Position numbers and translations under genes: made by a program. The notes beneath the pieces are model-generated. The model saw only the letters and a program-made list of their open reading frames with translations, was not told where the DNA came from and ran no database searches. Positions 21,617 through 33,057 of a DNA stretch of 64,000 bases are shown here, piece after piece (within the stretch, counting starts at the first letter, position 1; each line of letters begins with the position of its first letter). Origin of the DNA: Perognathus longimembris pacificus (Eukaryota > Chordata > Mammalia > Rodentia > Heteromyidae); assembly GCF_023159225.1 (NCBI RefSeq), contig NC_063174.1, forward strand, positions 35,165,691 to 35,229,690, written 5' to 3'.

Positions 21617-23087
21617 AAGACTATAAATATATGCATTTATGCTGTGTTTTAAGCATATTTTAGCATATTTAAGATTCAGAATTACCAGAAACTGAGACAG
21701 ATGTATAGTTTTGCCCATGATTATCTAAGCTAATAAGTGACAATAATGCATGTAAAACGATGCACTATAACAGGTCATTTTTGTAGATGTTTAGAGTCCA
21801 TTTTTATTTGAATTTTTTTTCATTTTGTTAATAATACTTAAGACTTAATTAGATATGCTAATCTCAAATACTTCTGCTAACATTGTACTTCTGGAAGGAA
21901 TTGGTAAAAATAAATGTAACAAGAATACATTTACCAAGGAAAAAATAAGATGGATAAAAAGATAAGTTCTGTAATGTCTATTATATGGAGAATGTGGATT
22001 ATTAGTATAGTTGGATTAATTAACTTCTGAAATCCTTAATACAAGTTCTGGATATAAAAATAATCATGAGTACATTTATTGCTGCTAAACCTACTACTTT
22101 TGTTTTAGTTTTCTAATTTCTTGTAGCATCAAATTCTTGGAATTTCAGTTGAAATAACTCACACGTGTGAAATTGATAGGTTATTTTTTATCAGTTGTTC
22201 TCTGTTTAAGTCTTTAAACTGATACACAAAAACACTATGCTTTATATAAGGCTTAAATTTGGTTAAACAGTAATAGCCTTCCTGTATCTAAGGCTTATGA
22301 TTATTTCTACATCAGAATATAAACATACATATAAACTTCATGTTTACTAAAAACATTCATTATCTTTGTTCAGTTTCACAAATATTTATGGATCACTTGG
22401 ACATTATCTTGAATTCATTACTAAAGTACTTGTACTCATAATAGAATGATCATATTACAAATCAAGACAGTAAAACCCTGGTACAAGAAATGTTGAGCAA
22501 AATCAGGCCTAAATATTTCTTTGAAAGGAAAGTATTAAAACCCATCTGAGTTGCCAGTAAAATTCTTACCAATGTAGAATTTAAACTAAAGTTAAAGAAG
22601 ATAAATAGCATTCTGATATGGGAAGACTAATGTGTTACTGGTGAGAATAAAAAATAAAGCTAAAAGCTAGATATGGATGAATATAAATTTAAATATTGGT
22701 ATCTAGAGCAGAATTTTTCTTACGTAAAAGGATGGATAGACTAAACCTATGTTATTCTGTTTCTTCCTCACATTAGCTAGACTGTTTCCATATAGAAATG
22801 AGAAGCGATAATTTTTAATGTTTAGCAATTCCTTGGAGTTCAGACATAAAAGTCATGCCATCTTTATTGCTTAAAATGGGCTATTTAAATCAGCATTTAA
22901 AAAAATTAATATTAGCACATTCCTCATTAAGTCTAACTTAGTTATTTGAATTAACAGAAAAGGAATACAAGGGGTCTTAATTCACCAGGGAAATGTTTGT
23001 TTAGCATGCATGAATCATCTGTGGCTTTGAGAGGGAAAAAAAAGTCCTGATTTAATCTGTGAACCTTGTAAATATCATCACAATTAT

Positions 23088-23222
23088 TTGAGTGGGGGAA
23101 AAATGAGGGAGGAGGTAACAACTTGAACAAGAAATGTACTCAGGGCCTTACATAGGAGTCTGTAACCCCCCTGTACCACACTTTGACAATAAAGAAAAAA
23201 GTTTAATTTAAAAAAAAAAAGC
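23088..23222 (+). mobile_element. LINE-1 3' UTR, 5'-truncated
   Basis: GAGGGAGGAGGTAACAACTT, AGGAGTCTGTAACCCCCCTG and CACACTTTGACAATAAAG then an A tail. Confidence 0.85.
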
Positions 23223-23797
23223 ACAAAGTCAAATTTGGGGGGTTTTATTTGGGGGAGGGGTGCGTTATGGAAGCATTTTAGTTAATACTTCTCTCAAAAT
23301 CAAGCCAATCAAGAAAATATTATTTTTCTAACTAGCTTAGTATTATATAAGAAAATTATAAACTCTATAATAGAGAAATCACAGTTGTCAGAGTTTAAGG
23401 AAAATTTAAAAAATCATAGTAATAACCCTTAGCATGAACTTTTGTGACTTCCAGCCTTTACTGGAATATCTGTCATAACTATTTTCTCCTAAAACTTTAT
23501 TGCTTAGACAATTCTAATTATATGAAAGTCCAAACATATCAAGCTAAAATCTATAACCATAAATTGCTACCCACTGGCCCTTTTTTTGCCCTGTATGAAA
23601 AGGCAAAAAAGAAAGTTAATTCCTTATTTATATGACAATGTTTACATAGAATATTACATTTCCTTTTAAGTCCTCTTGCTCTCACTTTTATTTTTTTCTA
23701 CTAGCCACAGATTTTTCCAAGATAGGTGGGAGGGTGACCGGTGGGGGGCAGATAGGATACATATTCCCAAGATTTTATATATTAAAAAATTCATTTG

Positions 23798-24010
23798 TGG
23801 GCTGGGAATCTGGCCTAGTGGTAGAGTGCTTCACTTGCATAAATGAAGCCCTGGGTTCAATTCTTTAGCACCACATATATATAAAAAACCAGAGGTGGTG
23901 CTGTGGCTTCAGTGGTAGAGTGCTAGCATTGAGCAAAAAGAAGCCAGGGACCCTGGCTTGAATTCAGGCCCTGAGTTCAAGCCCTATGACTGGCAAAAAG
24001 AAAAAAAAAT
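23798..24010 (+). mobile_element. Type A SINE, older
   Basis: GGGCTGGGAATCTGGCCTAG through CTATGACTGGCAAAAAG. The copy is diverged, with the extra segment CCCTGGCTTGAATTCA in the tail part. Confidence 0.9.
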
Positions 24011-24371
24011 CAAATCAGTTAGATACATCATAAGAGCTATAAATGGCCTTTTATGTAATACTGTTTATTTGAAAAGCTTCTATACCATAAAACAACATTT
24101 AAGAAAAATTCATTTATCAGATATATCCCATTATTGATACCAGTTATCAGAGGAAACAACACATTGCTTTTTAAGTTATAATTTTAAGAATGAGGCAAAA
24201 CATAAAAATTTCCTATGTGAAGAACCCACATATAAAATCATGCCTTCAGTTTTCTTTAAATGTATGTCTGAATTGCCTGTCTACTGTATACTAGAATATG
24301 TTCTCAGTAAATTATGCTAAATTGTCTCTGAACTAGATTAATATTGCTCTTGTGGTCATTTAAGAAGTAAT

Positions 24372-24575
24372 GTAGCACAGTTAAAAGCATAGACTATTTG
24401 GGGTTAAATCTCAGGTCTACTTCTTACTAGTATATGTCATTAAACAACTTACCTAATTTTCTTTTTTTTTTTCCTAATTTTCTATACTTCAGATTTCTTA
24501 TGTTCAATACAACAATTGTAAGAACAGTTAATTTATAGAGTAGTTACAGTCGATAAATTAATGTGTATTGTGGCA
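24372..24575 (-). mobile_element. MIR SINE
   Basis: GTAGCACAGTTAAAAGCATA, CTTCTTACTAGTATATGTCA and TTAAACAACTTACCTAATTT follow the reverse of the MIR consensus (core GACCTTGGGCAAGTTACTTAA). It contains a T-run between two copies of CCTAATTTTCT. Confidence 0.78.
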
Positions 24576-24577
24576 TT

Positions 24578-24860
24578 AGCCCTTTTTGGTACTATAACAA
24601 ATAAATCTGGAATAGGATAATTTATAAAGAAATAAGGTTTCTTTAGTTCACCAACTAGGAGCCTTAAAATTCCAATATCAATTGGCCGTTTTAGTTCAGA
24701 CTCTGTTGAGGGCCTTATGATGAAGAGCATCATGGCAGGAAAAAAGAAGAACTAGAGATCACCTTACTAGATAGGAAGGCATAGCACAATTAAATCATTG
24801 TCCTCAGGTTTTTATAACAACTTGTTTTCTCTAACACAGAGACCCTTGATCAAACAGTGT
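24578..24860 (-). mobile_element. MaLR-type LTR fragment (ERVL-MaLR)
   Basis: TACTATAACAAATAAATCTG, GATAATTTATAAAGAAATAA, GAGCATCATGGCAGG and TATAACAACTTGTTTTCTCT follow the reverse of MST/MLT1-like LTRs. It is a non-coding remnant. Confidence 0.65.
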
Positions 24861-24967
24861 ACAAATTATAGCAGGCTGTAAAAACAGTATTTGCTGATAA
24901 ACATTGTAATTTTTGTTTGCATTTTATTATTTGGGAATTTCTTTTTGGCACAGGGGCTCTGACTGGC

Positions 24968-25135
24968 CCTTCCTTCCTTCCTTCCTTCCTTCCTTCCTTC
25001 CTTCCTTCCTTCCTTCCTTCCTTCCTTCCTTCCTCCCTCCCTCCCTCCCTCCCTCCCTCTCTCCCTTCTTTCTTTCCTTCCTTCTGCCCTCCCCCTTCTC
25101 TTCCTCCTTTCTATTTCCTCTTTCCTCCTCCTTCC
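24968..25135 (+). repeat. (CCTT)n and (CCCT)n polypyrimidine tract
   Basis: About 16 CCTT units (to 25034), then about seven CCCT units, then CT-rich imperfect repeat with CTTTC and CTCC variants. Open frames over it encode only simple repeats. Confidence 0.97.
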
Positions 25136-25677
25136 TAGATGAAAATTTATAGAAGGAAAAGATAGGCCATGTTTTATTAGGAAGTGATTTTTACTCTGGC
25201 TTTATAACTTTTTAAATACTTACTTACAAAATGTAGATATTGGAATCAATAAGAAAATATACCCCTTAGTTATAAATAGTATATAAATATATTTCATATT
25301 CTTAGAGTTGCTTACTATGATTCAGGATTGTATTATATAGGCAGCCATATTATAATGAAGCCAGTTAATAAAAACTTCATTGATGGACAGAGACTTACAT
25401 CATACAAAGTTTCCATTATTATTAAACAAGAAGTTAAAAGTTTGGTATTTATGTAATAGTTTAGTATGAGTTCTATTTGTAGGTCCTCTTTGTTTTGTTT
25501 TTCATTCTCCCCTCCTTTTTTGGTCATTTTTTACTTAACCTACACTGTTCCCTATTCGCAGCATAGAAGTGCTCTTTGAGGAATAAAGTCTGTTTTCACA
25601 TAATACTGAAAGCAAGTCAGTATAAATTTACCTTTCCTCTATGTACATCATGAACAAATATAAAATCCTTAGGACAA

Positions 25678-25679
<2 letters not shown>

Positions 25680-25723
<44 letters not shown>
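25680..25723 (+). repeat. (TG)n microsatellite
   Basis: About 21 uninterrupted TG units, placed at the tail end of the reversed SINE at 25727. Confidence 0.97.
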
Positions 25724-25725
<2 letters not shown>

Positions 25726-25726
25726 A

Positions 25727-25942
25727 TGCTAGTCCTTGACATTAGAGCCTAGGCACTGTCCCTCAGCTTTTTTGCTCGAGGCTACTGCTCTACCACTTGA
25801 GCAATAACTTCACTTCTGGATTTGGGAGTAGTTAATTGAATATGAGTCTCACAGACTTTCATGTCCAACTGGCTTCAAACCACAATCCTAAAATCTCAGC
25901 TTCCTAAGAAGTTAGGATTATAGTCATAACCCACCAAGCCTA
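25727..25942 (-). mobile_element. Type B SINE
   Basis: Reversed: CTAGTCCTTGACATTAGAGC, CTCTACCACTTGAGCAATAA, the TAGTTAATTGAATATGAGTC link, and AACTGGCTTCAAACCACAAT with CTCAGCTTCCTAAGAAGTTA. Confidence 0.82.
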
Positions 25943-25949
25943 ATTAGCA

Positions 25950-26245
25950 AACTTATTTTATAAAGGGCCAAATGGAAAATATTTTAGATTTTATGGTCCA
26001 TACGGTCTTGATTATACATACCTAATTCTGCTATCTCTATGTCAGAAAAGCAGATCATTCATATAAATGAATGAGCATGGCTCTGTTTCAGTGTATCTTT
26101 ATTGTAGTCACTAAAAATGTATTTCATATAATTTTCATGTCATGAGATATTATTCTTTTGATTTATTTTAAATCAATTTCAGACTTACAGGTCATTTTCA
26201 GATTACAGGCCGTACAAAAACAGATAGTAGGCCAGATTTTACTCA
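25950..26245 (-). mobile_element. hAT-type DNA transposon, same family as 13479
   Basis: ATAAAGGGCCAAATGGAAAA, TTTATGGTCCATACGGTCTT, AATGAATGAGCATGGCTCTG, CAGGCCGTACAAAAACAGAT and TAGGCCAGATTTTACTCAT are in the order expected for the reverse of the GGCAAACT/GGCCAAAT eutherian repeat. Confidence 0.6.
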
Positions 26246-26363
26246 TATTTACCTACCTCATGAGACATATCTGTCCTCTTATATGGTAGCACCTATTCTC
26301 CTTCAAAAGTTTGTGAGCTTCAGAAGAATGCTTTGATATTTTGAGATCAAGAAAGAAGTCCCT

Positions 26364-26577
26364 GGGCTGGGGATATAGCCTAGTGGCAAGAGTGCCTGCC
26401 TCGGACACACGAGGCCCTAGGTTCGATTCCCCAGCACCACATATACAGAAAACGGCCAGAAGCGGCGCTGTGGCTCAAGTGGCGGAGTGCTAGCCTTGAG
26501 CGGGAAGAAGCCAGGGACAGTGCTCAGGCCTGGAGTCCAAGGCCCAGGACTGGCCAAAAAAAAAAAGAAAAAAGAAA
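26364..26577 (+). mobile_element. Type A SINE, young
   Basis: Near-identical to 5666 and 56895, with intact A and B boxes. Perfect duplication GAAAGAAGTCCCT at 26351-26363 and 26578-26590. Confidence 0.96.
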
Positions 26578-26631
26578 GAAAGAAGTCCCTGAAGAAAATC
26601 ATGTTTTCGAGACTCATATAACAAAAGCCTT

Positions 26632-26960
26632 CAAGATGTTGGGGATATACCAATGAACAAAGAAGTCACAAGTTCCTACCTTTATAGGGTTCACTCTATT
26701 ATTCCAAAATTATACCTAAATATTACCAAAAGTTCTTACATTTTTGCAATTTTAATGTGGCGACATAATCTTCACAAATCAAGTAAGCAAAATGGATATT
26801 ATTGAGTATGTAATATTCTGTGTATAAAAATAAATCAGTGAAGTGTGAAGGACTGTCCAGGCAAGAAAGAACATTATAATTCTTAAGTAGGATCATCCAT
26901 CAGAAAAGGTGACATTTGAGCAAAGATCTAAGAAAGAAAAAGAAAGGCATGGCTTTTCAT
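26632..26960 (+). mobile_element. Possible ancient eutherian repeat
   Basis: GTTGGGGATATACCAATGAA and AAAAGGTGACATTTGAGCAA AGATCT-like wording is typical of an old interspersed repeat whose name I cannot fix. Confidence 0.35.
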
Positions 26961-27119
26961 GAAAACCTTTATGTCACCTTTCGTGCAATAGACTAAATAC
27001 CTGGCTTAATGTGATTCACTTTGTAATAGAGAAACCACTTGGAAGTTAATAAAATAAGGTAAAAAATTAGAGTACCTGAGACAAGATAAGTAAGGTATAG
27101 ACGTTAAGATATATACATA

Positions 27120-27268
27120 CATGTATTTGCACACACATATACAAACACACACACAGAGATGGGGTTTTGAAGCAAGGTTTCATTGTATAGACATGGCTAG
27201 TCTCAAACTTCTGATTTCTTCTTAAGCCTGTCATGTGCTGCCAGTGTAAGCCATTACCATACCTAGCC
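27120..27268 (-). mobile_element. Old B1/7SL-type SINE with CA-rich tail
   Basis: GAGATGGGGTTTTGAAGCAA, TCTCAAACTTCTGATTTCTT and GTAAGCCATTACCATACCTA are an antisense 7SL monomer. CA-rich sequence at 27128-27157 is its tail side. Confidence 0.7.
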
Positions 27269-27893
27269 AACTGATTTTTTTTTCCAGTTGATAGATTTTA
27301 AGTAGAAGTAACAGATGGAATAAGAGAAAGAAGGAAGCCAAGTAAAAGATTCAGGATTTGATTTGAGTAATCAGAAGGACAAATTGCCTATTAATTAAAT
27401 GGAGAATACTGTGGGATATTTAGATTTAATGGAAAAGATCAGTTTTACTTTAACCACAAAGAAACTAAATGGCCTTTAGATACCAGGTGCAGATGCTGAA
27501 TTACACTAATGGTATGCATGTGGAGTTAAGATAAATTGTGCTAGAAATTTTATTTTATTTAGAGTGGTCAGCATACAAATCTAATTTAAATACACGGAGA
27601 TTGATGAGATCACCAAGGTATTTACTTGGATTACTATGTAATTATTTGTAATACTGTCCTGATTCTTTTCTTATCTACTTTCAAAGATGTAGACAGTTTC
27701 TAGTAATTGTTCCTTTTGTTCACTCACCAAGAATGGTAGAAATCACACTGAATCAGAAGCTTAACCCACACAGAAACTGACATTTAGTTACCCATGCTCA
27801 ATTTTTGCTATGCTGTAAACATAGGAATCAATTTTTCCAAGTACCTCCTTGCTGGAAACTGTTTGCATTGGAGGTAAGTGTGAACGGGGAAGT

Positions 27894-29046
27894 TGTGGGG
27901 AATGATGGGCTAAGGGCTTCCTAAACCTTTCTCCAACCTCAGAAATGTCTTGATTCTGAGGAAAGGAGAAGGTTCAGGCTGGTTCTTATTTCCCTGAACC
28001 AGTTCAAGTAGCCCTAAATTTGACCTGTTTCCTCAAACTGGGAATCAGAAATCCCTTTTCTCTTCTGTTTTTCTGCTGCAGAAATTCCCAACATTCCCAT
28101 TTTGTGGGCTCCAGAAAGGGGTAAGCGAAGACTTCAATCCCAGCCAATCATTTCCAGATTAATAATTTTTAGTGTTTTTGGTTTATTTTTTCATCACAAA
28201 ATGCTTGGACCCATTTTTCCCATCTATTTAATTTCCTTGTGGATTGTTATGTTTCTATGTTCTAGGGTCATTTGTATCCCTAGGCAATATAGTTCAGATC
28301 CATCTGCTATTTTAATTTGTTTGCTGTTCTCTTGTGGATTCTCATGAAGTTTCTGGATTACTATTTCTTAGATGGAAGACACCCAAATCAGGGACTATTT
28401 CATTATCAGTCTCATCTTTTTTTGAGTAGTGTTTTATTCCCCTGCTGACAGCTTGTCATTACCCTACCCAACTGCTTCTGATGATCTGTCATTGCTTCTC
28501 TACTGTTCTGTCTTCCTGCTTGATTGCCTTTGAAATTTTTGTCCCTACTTTTTGCCTCACTTCACTCACCTGCTGAACAATTTGCATTCTTGCTCATTGG
28601 TGCTTTGTCCATTAGCAAATGGGCTGGTACAGCCATATCCATTTGCTGTGTTAGCATTTTAGACTGTCCCGTATTGTTTATCTTCTGTTCTACCATTCCC
28701 TTATACTATGGTCTACCAAATCCTCTACCATTTAACTGCCTGCCTGATCTTGCCCACTCCAATCTATACCTATAATATTATAAGTAGGTACAGATTGTTT
28801 AGCACTTTTGCTCTCTATCGCCCCTTGCTTTGTGCTACTAAGTTTGACTGATGACTGAGTTTGCTTGACTGTTGCCTCCTCTCCTTATTTGCTGCCCATG
28901 GCTGCCACATTAATTTGTTTGAGACATTGCATTCATCTCCTTGGAACTTGCAACTTGCTGATTGGCTCATACTACCTCTTTTATATTTCTCTATATCTAA
29001 TAAACACTGGTGGTGTTCCTCTGTTGTCTTGTAACCCTGATCAGAT
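27894..29046 (+). mobile_element. Possible solo LTR, family unknown
   Basis: This is a 1.1-kb block of CT-rich, moderately GC-rich sequence unlike the flanks. It starts near TGTGGGGAATGATGGG and ends near CTCTTTTATATTTCTCTATA then CTAATAAACACTGGTGGTG and CTTGTAACCCTGATCA. A TATA-like and AATAAA signal close to the end and TG...CA limits suggest an LTR. I found no target duplication and no internal retroviral gene. Open frames of 81 and 83 codons inside have no recognisable protein. Confidence 0.32.
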
Positions 29047-29295
29047 GTTATTTCCAAGAAAAAATTTACCTATATATTATTCAAACATATATTAGAAGTG
29101 GGAAAATGCTTTGATATTTTAGATCTGAGTCCAGTCTACTAATCTTTTTTAAACTCACTACCACTCATCTTTTCTGCATTTTTATATAGCTCCACATTCT
29201 TTTCTTTGGGAATGTTTCACAAGTCATTCCTCATCTTTGTTTCAGTTATCATACACTACATATTGTGTATGGGATCTTTAAAATTTTTTCCATTA

Positions 29296-29532
29296 GCCTG
29301 GCACCAGTGGCCCACATCTGTACTCCTAGCTACTCAGGAGGCTGAGATTTGAGGACCGTCGTTTGAAGCCAACCCAGACAGAAAAGTCCCTGTGAGACTC
29401 TTATCTCCAACTAACTACTCAAAAACTGAAAGTGATGCTGTGGCTCAAGTGATAGCATGCTAGCCTTGACCACAAGAGGCTCAGGGGCAGTGCTCAGGCT
29501 CTGAGTTCAAGCCCCACAACTGACAAAAAAAA
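29296..29532 (+). mobile_element. Type B SINE
   Basis: CTAGCTACTCAGGAGGCTGA, CTCTTATCTCCAACTAACTA and GATGCTGTGGCTCAAGTGAT, ending CCCCACAACTGACAAAAAAA. Confidence 0.9.
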
Positions 29533-30202
29533 TCCATATACTACATTTATTTATTCATTTTCTTTCATTTTCCCCCAGTTTCATGAAGAAAAGTGATTTC
29601 TATTAATTTTATCCTTTTAACTAAGGCTAGAAAAAGTTTTGAAATTTTTAAAGTAATAAATTTAATTTCCTTAACACTTTGTAGTTCAGATTAAAGTAAT
29701 TTGAACTCTGTCCCATTTTTTTTCTTTGAGAATATCATTTCTAAGCCTCCCTGTAATTTATATACTGTCAGCTCTTTAGAAATCCATTTGATAATTTATC
29801 GTTCCCTCCTTTTAAACTGTCTTTTTTGTATTTGGGTAGATCTTTGAAATGGAATATTTTCCCAGTATTTACAAAGTTCTTAGCATCTAAAAATAATTCG
29901 CAACACAAAATAATCTGTACCATAAATCTTATAGTCTTATTTGTTTATATTTAAATGAAAATTCAGACATAATAAGCACAGAAGAATTCTTGTGGAAGAT
30001 CTAATAGTCTAGGATATATAAAGTGGGATGTGTATATGCATATCCAGATACATGTATATTTGCAACATTTTTAAAGTGTGGAAAATACTTCTCTATATTA
30101 AATTTGATTTTATTTTTATGAAAACAAAAGGAAAAGAGAAAAATCTACTAAGTGTCAAATAAATTTAGGAAGTATGAAAAAAAAGCATGAGCAAGAATTT
30201 TC

Positions 30203-30398
30203 TTTTTTGGGGGGTCCAGTTGTGAGGCTTGAACTCAGAACCTGAGCACTATCCCTGGCCTCTTTTTGCTCAAGGCTAGCACTCTACCATTTCAGCCACT
30301 TCTGGCTTTTTCTCTATATGAGGTACTGAGAAATCGAACCCAAGTTTTCATGCATGCTAGGCAAGCACTCTACTACTAGGCCACATTCCTAGCTGGGG
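30203..30398 (-). mobile_element. Type A SINE, older
   Basis: GTGAGGCTTGAACTCAGAAC, TTTTTGCTCAAGGCTAGCAC and ACTACTAGGCCACATTCCTA. Diverged reversed copy. Confidence 0.88.
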
Positions 30399-30499
30399 AA
30401 GATTTTTATTAAAAATGTTTGTTTTGATCATTTTTATTTTGATGAAACTAGTCACTTATAACGGAAAAAGTCACTTCAGGAAAGATAAGAAAATTATTT

Positions 30500-30960
30500 T
30501 GTAGTTTTAAATTTTTTATTGTAGAAAATATATAACATCACATTTCAGAAAACAATTCAGTGATACTAGTACAGTGGCTTTATTTTGTACAGCCATCACT
30601 ACTGTTCCCAGTGATTTTTTTTATTAGAGAAAATTCATATGTGTTAAACAAATACTCCTCTTGTACTACCTCTCCTGCCCCTTGGTAAAACTAATTTACT
30701 TTCTGTTCCCATGAATGTGCCAACCTGACAGAAATGGAAATACAAATTTTTATCTTCTGTCTTATTTCATTTAATGTATTTCCAAAGTTTATCCATGCTG
30801 TAGCATATATCATTTTGTAATTCCTTTTTAAAGAGTGATAAATACTCCATTATATGTATATATCAAAATTGGTTTATTAGTTCATCTGATCATAGACTCT
30901 TCTGGCTATCACTAGTAATAACTCGATGAACATTAGTGTAAAATATCTATTTTTTCTTTC
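30500..30960 (-). mobile_element. Old LINE-1 fragment, antisense
   Basis: TTATCCATGCTGTAGCATAT, TAATACTCCATTATATGTAT and AGTTCATCTGATCATAGACT are antisense LINE-1 ORF2 terminal wording. Confidence 0.65.
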
Positions 30961-31437
30961 AGTTCTTTTGGTTATATAAGTGAATGAATTCAATAGCTTT
31001 TTATAATTTTGTCTCTTTTGGAGGGAATTAAATTAATAGCAAAGAAATCAGGGAAACCACATACTTGACATGAAAGGTAGGTAAGTCTGAGATAGTGTAT
31101 TAGACATGGAAAAAGATTATAAGTTTTTAAGGTGAAAAGTAACAAGATTTAGAAGTAGTAAGATTTAGAACCTTTGGAATCCAAGAAGGAAAGGAAGTAT
31201 GAAAGACAACAAATTAAGGTTGAGCATTTTTTAGATGCTAGCTTTAGAAAAGAACTGTTGTTTTTGACTTGGAATAGTGTAGACATAGTAAGACAAGAGG
31301 TAAGCATTTGAAAGGCAAGGTTTCAATGAAGATAACAGAATGAGCAAAGCCAGTTTGGTGTGCATGCACATGTATATAATATACAATGTAAGTTAAATTG
31401 AAAAAAATTGAAAAAAATTATTATTTTTAAGAATTTC

Positions 31438-31506
31438 AAACTGGTGTATGTGTGGTATGTGTGTATAGTATGTGTATGTAGGGTGTGTGTGTCTGTGTGT
31501 GTGTCA
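31438..31506 (+). repeat. TG-rich imperfect microsatellite
   Basis: Mixed TG, TA and GG repeats (GTATGTGTGGTATGTGTGTA and similar) at the tail of the next SINE. Confidence 0.8.
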
Positions 31507-31706
31507 ATGTGTAAGTTCTAGGACTTGAACTCAGGGTCTGGGCATTGTTTGTGAACTTTTATGCTGAAGGGCCAGTGCTCTATCACTTGAGCTTAACAGC
31601 TCCACTTATGGCTTTGTTATAATTGGGAATAAGAGTTTCACAGATTTTCCTGCCCCTGCTGGCTTCCAGCCACAGTTGTCATATCTCAACCTCCTGAATA
31701 GCTATT
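31507..31706 (-). mobile_element. Type B SINE
   Basis: CTAGGACTTGAACTCAGGGT, TATCACTTGAGCTTAACAGC and GCTGGCTTCCAGCCACAGTT with CAACCTCCTGAATAGCTA. Confidence 0.82.
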
Positions 31707-31809
31707 TTTTTTACATAGCCAAACATAAAACAATAATTTTATTAATTACAGATTTATTAAAATTAATTTAGATACCATGCATTCCACTCCTGGCAATTGT
31801 GAAAATCAA

Positions 31810-31995
31810 TCTTTTTCCCCTTTTGGCAGCTCTGGGATTTGAACTCAGGGCTCTGCACTCCTTGGTAGGCAAGTACCACTGAGTCATACCTGCACTCCTT
31901 TTTTTATTTTATTAAATTTCATTGACAAGGTGTTGTGCAAAGGGGATACAGTTACATAATAAGGCAGCTCTTATTACAGGAGTGAGGCACCAGCA
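31810..31995 (-). mobile_element. ID-type SINE interrupted by a short LINE-1 3' end
   Basis: The SINE part is GGGATTTGAACTCAGGGCTC with GGCAAGTACCACTGAGTCAT (31810-31897). A LINE-1 3' end (CATTGACAAGGTGTTGTGCA, GATACAGTTACATAATAAGG) occupies about 31900-31968. TTACAGGAGTGAGGCACCAG after it looks like the other SINE half. Confidence 0.6.
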
Positions 31996-32148
31996 TTTAA
32001 AAAATAATAATTATGAACATCGGGAAGAAGTTTATCTTTCTCCCTAGTGTTTGAGTGTATTTTATAGTCATCCTTAATATGTAAACCATTAAAGAAACCA
32101 AGAATTTGTAAAATAATTAATGTTTAGTTTGAATTTTTCCATAGAAAT

Positions 32149-32171
32149 GTGTGTGTGTGTGTGTGTGTGTG
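32149..32171 (+). repeat. (TG)n microsatellite
   Basis: About 11 TG units. The following GGCAATGCCTGGAGATATTT is faintly MER5-like but too short to call. Confidence 0.9.
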
Positions 32172-32289
32172 TACATTTTGAACCAGACACAAGGTTGGCA
32201 ATGCCTGGAGATATTTTATAATCCATCCATTAGGGTATATTATACTAATACTGAATTGGTTGTAAAACACAGAAACTCTGAAATTATTG

Positions 32290-32665
32290 AGCAATAACTC
32301 TTCATTTTCCCTTTTTCATTCCCTGACAAATCCTAACCTAGTTTCTAGCTTCATAAACTTCCCTATTATAGATATTTCAGTCATATAATAATATGTTCTT
32401 AAACCTGGCCTATTTAATTTAGTGGAATACCTTTGGTTTATCCATGCTGCAGTATCTATTAGAACATAATTCTTTTGTTGATGAATAATTGTGATTTAGT
32501 TTTACTTTAGCTTATATTTTTTAATGAATCACTTTTAAATGGTTTATAGTTTTAGATCTTTTATGAAAGTCTTTGGTCCAGTTTGAGTTAATTTTTGTAT
32601 ATGATGTTTGATATGGAGCATTTTAAAATTTTTTGAAAATTTTACTAAAAATGTTGTTCTAAACC
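32290..32665 (-). mobile_element. Old LINE-1 fragments, antisense
   Basis: GGTTTATCCATGCTGCAGTA and CTTTGGTCCAGTTTGAGTTA with TTTTGTATATGATGTTTGAT are antisense LINE-1 blocks from two parts of ORF2. Confidence 0.65.
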
Positions 32666-32930
32666 TAATGTACAGTTCCCCCTTGGTACATTAGTATACT
32701 TGCAATATTTATTCAGCATGTAATTTTGCCCTGATATCAACAGTATAACCATGTATGATCCTTTAGTTACCATTTTTGACAGGCATTCCTCTATAATGAA
32801 ACAACACTGATGTTGGTAGAGAGTTTAAGTAATGTAAGGAGAATGTAATATTTGTGAGTCCTTCTATGGGATGAAATGCAGGGAAAATAACTATTTGGGG
32901 TATTTTTTCCCCTTTGAGCAAAAATGAAAA

Positions 32931-33055
32931 GAGCCAGCATGGTTATGCATGCCTATAATCCCAGCACTTGAGAAGGAGGGGCAGGAGGATCACCAGGTTG
33001 AGGCCAGCCTACCCAATTTCAGAGAATTATGTTACATAGTGAGATCCTACTTTAA
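32931..33055 (+). mobile_element. B1/7SL-type SINE monomer
   Basis: GCATGCCTATAATCCCAGCA, GGAGGATCACCAGGTTGAGG, CCAGCCTACCCAATTTCAGA and GTGAGATCCTACTTTAAAAC form a near-complete Alu/B1 monomer, older than types A and B. Confidence 0.82.
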
Positions 33056-33057
33056 AA

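Noticed and set aside
24913..25152. Frames encoding Pro/Ser/Phe/Leu repeats
   Set aside because: Translation of the (CCTT)n and (CCCT)n tract.
28102..28775. Two frames of 81 and 83 codons with hydrophobic stretches
   Set aside because: No protein motif, no splice or initiation context; they lie in a possible LTR.
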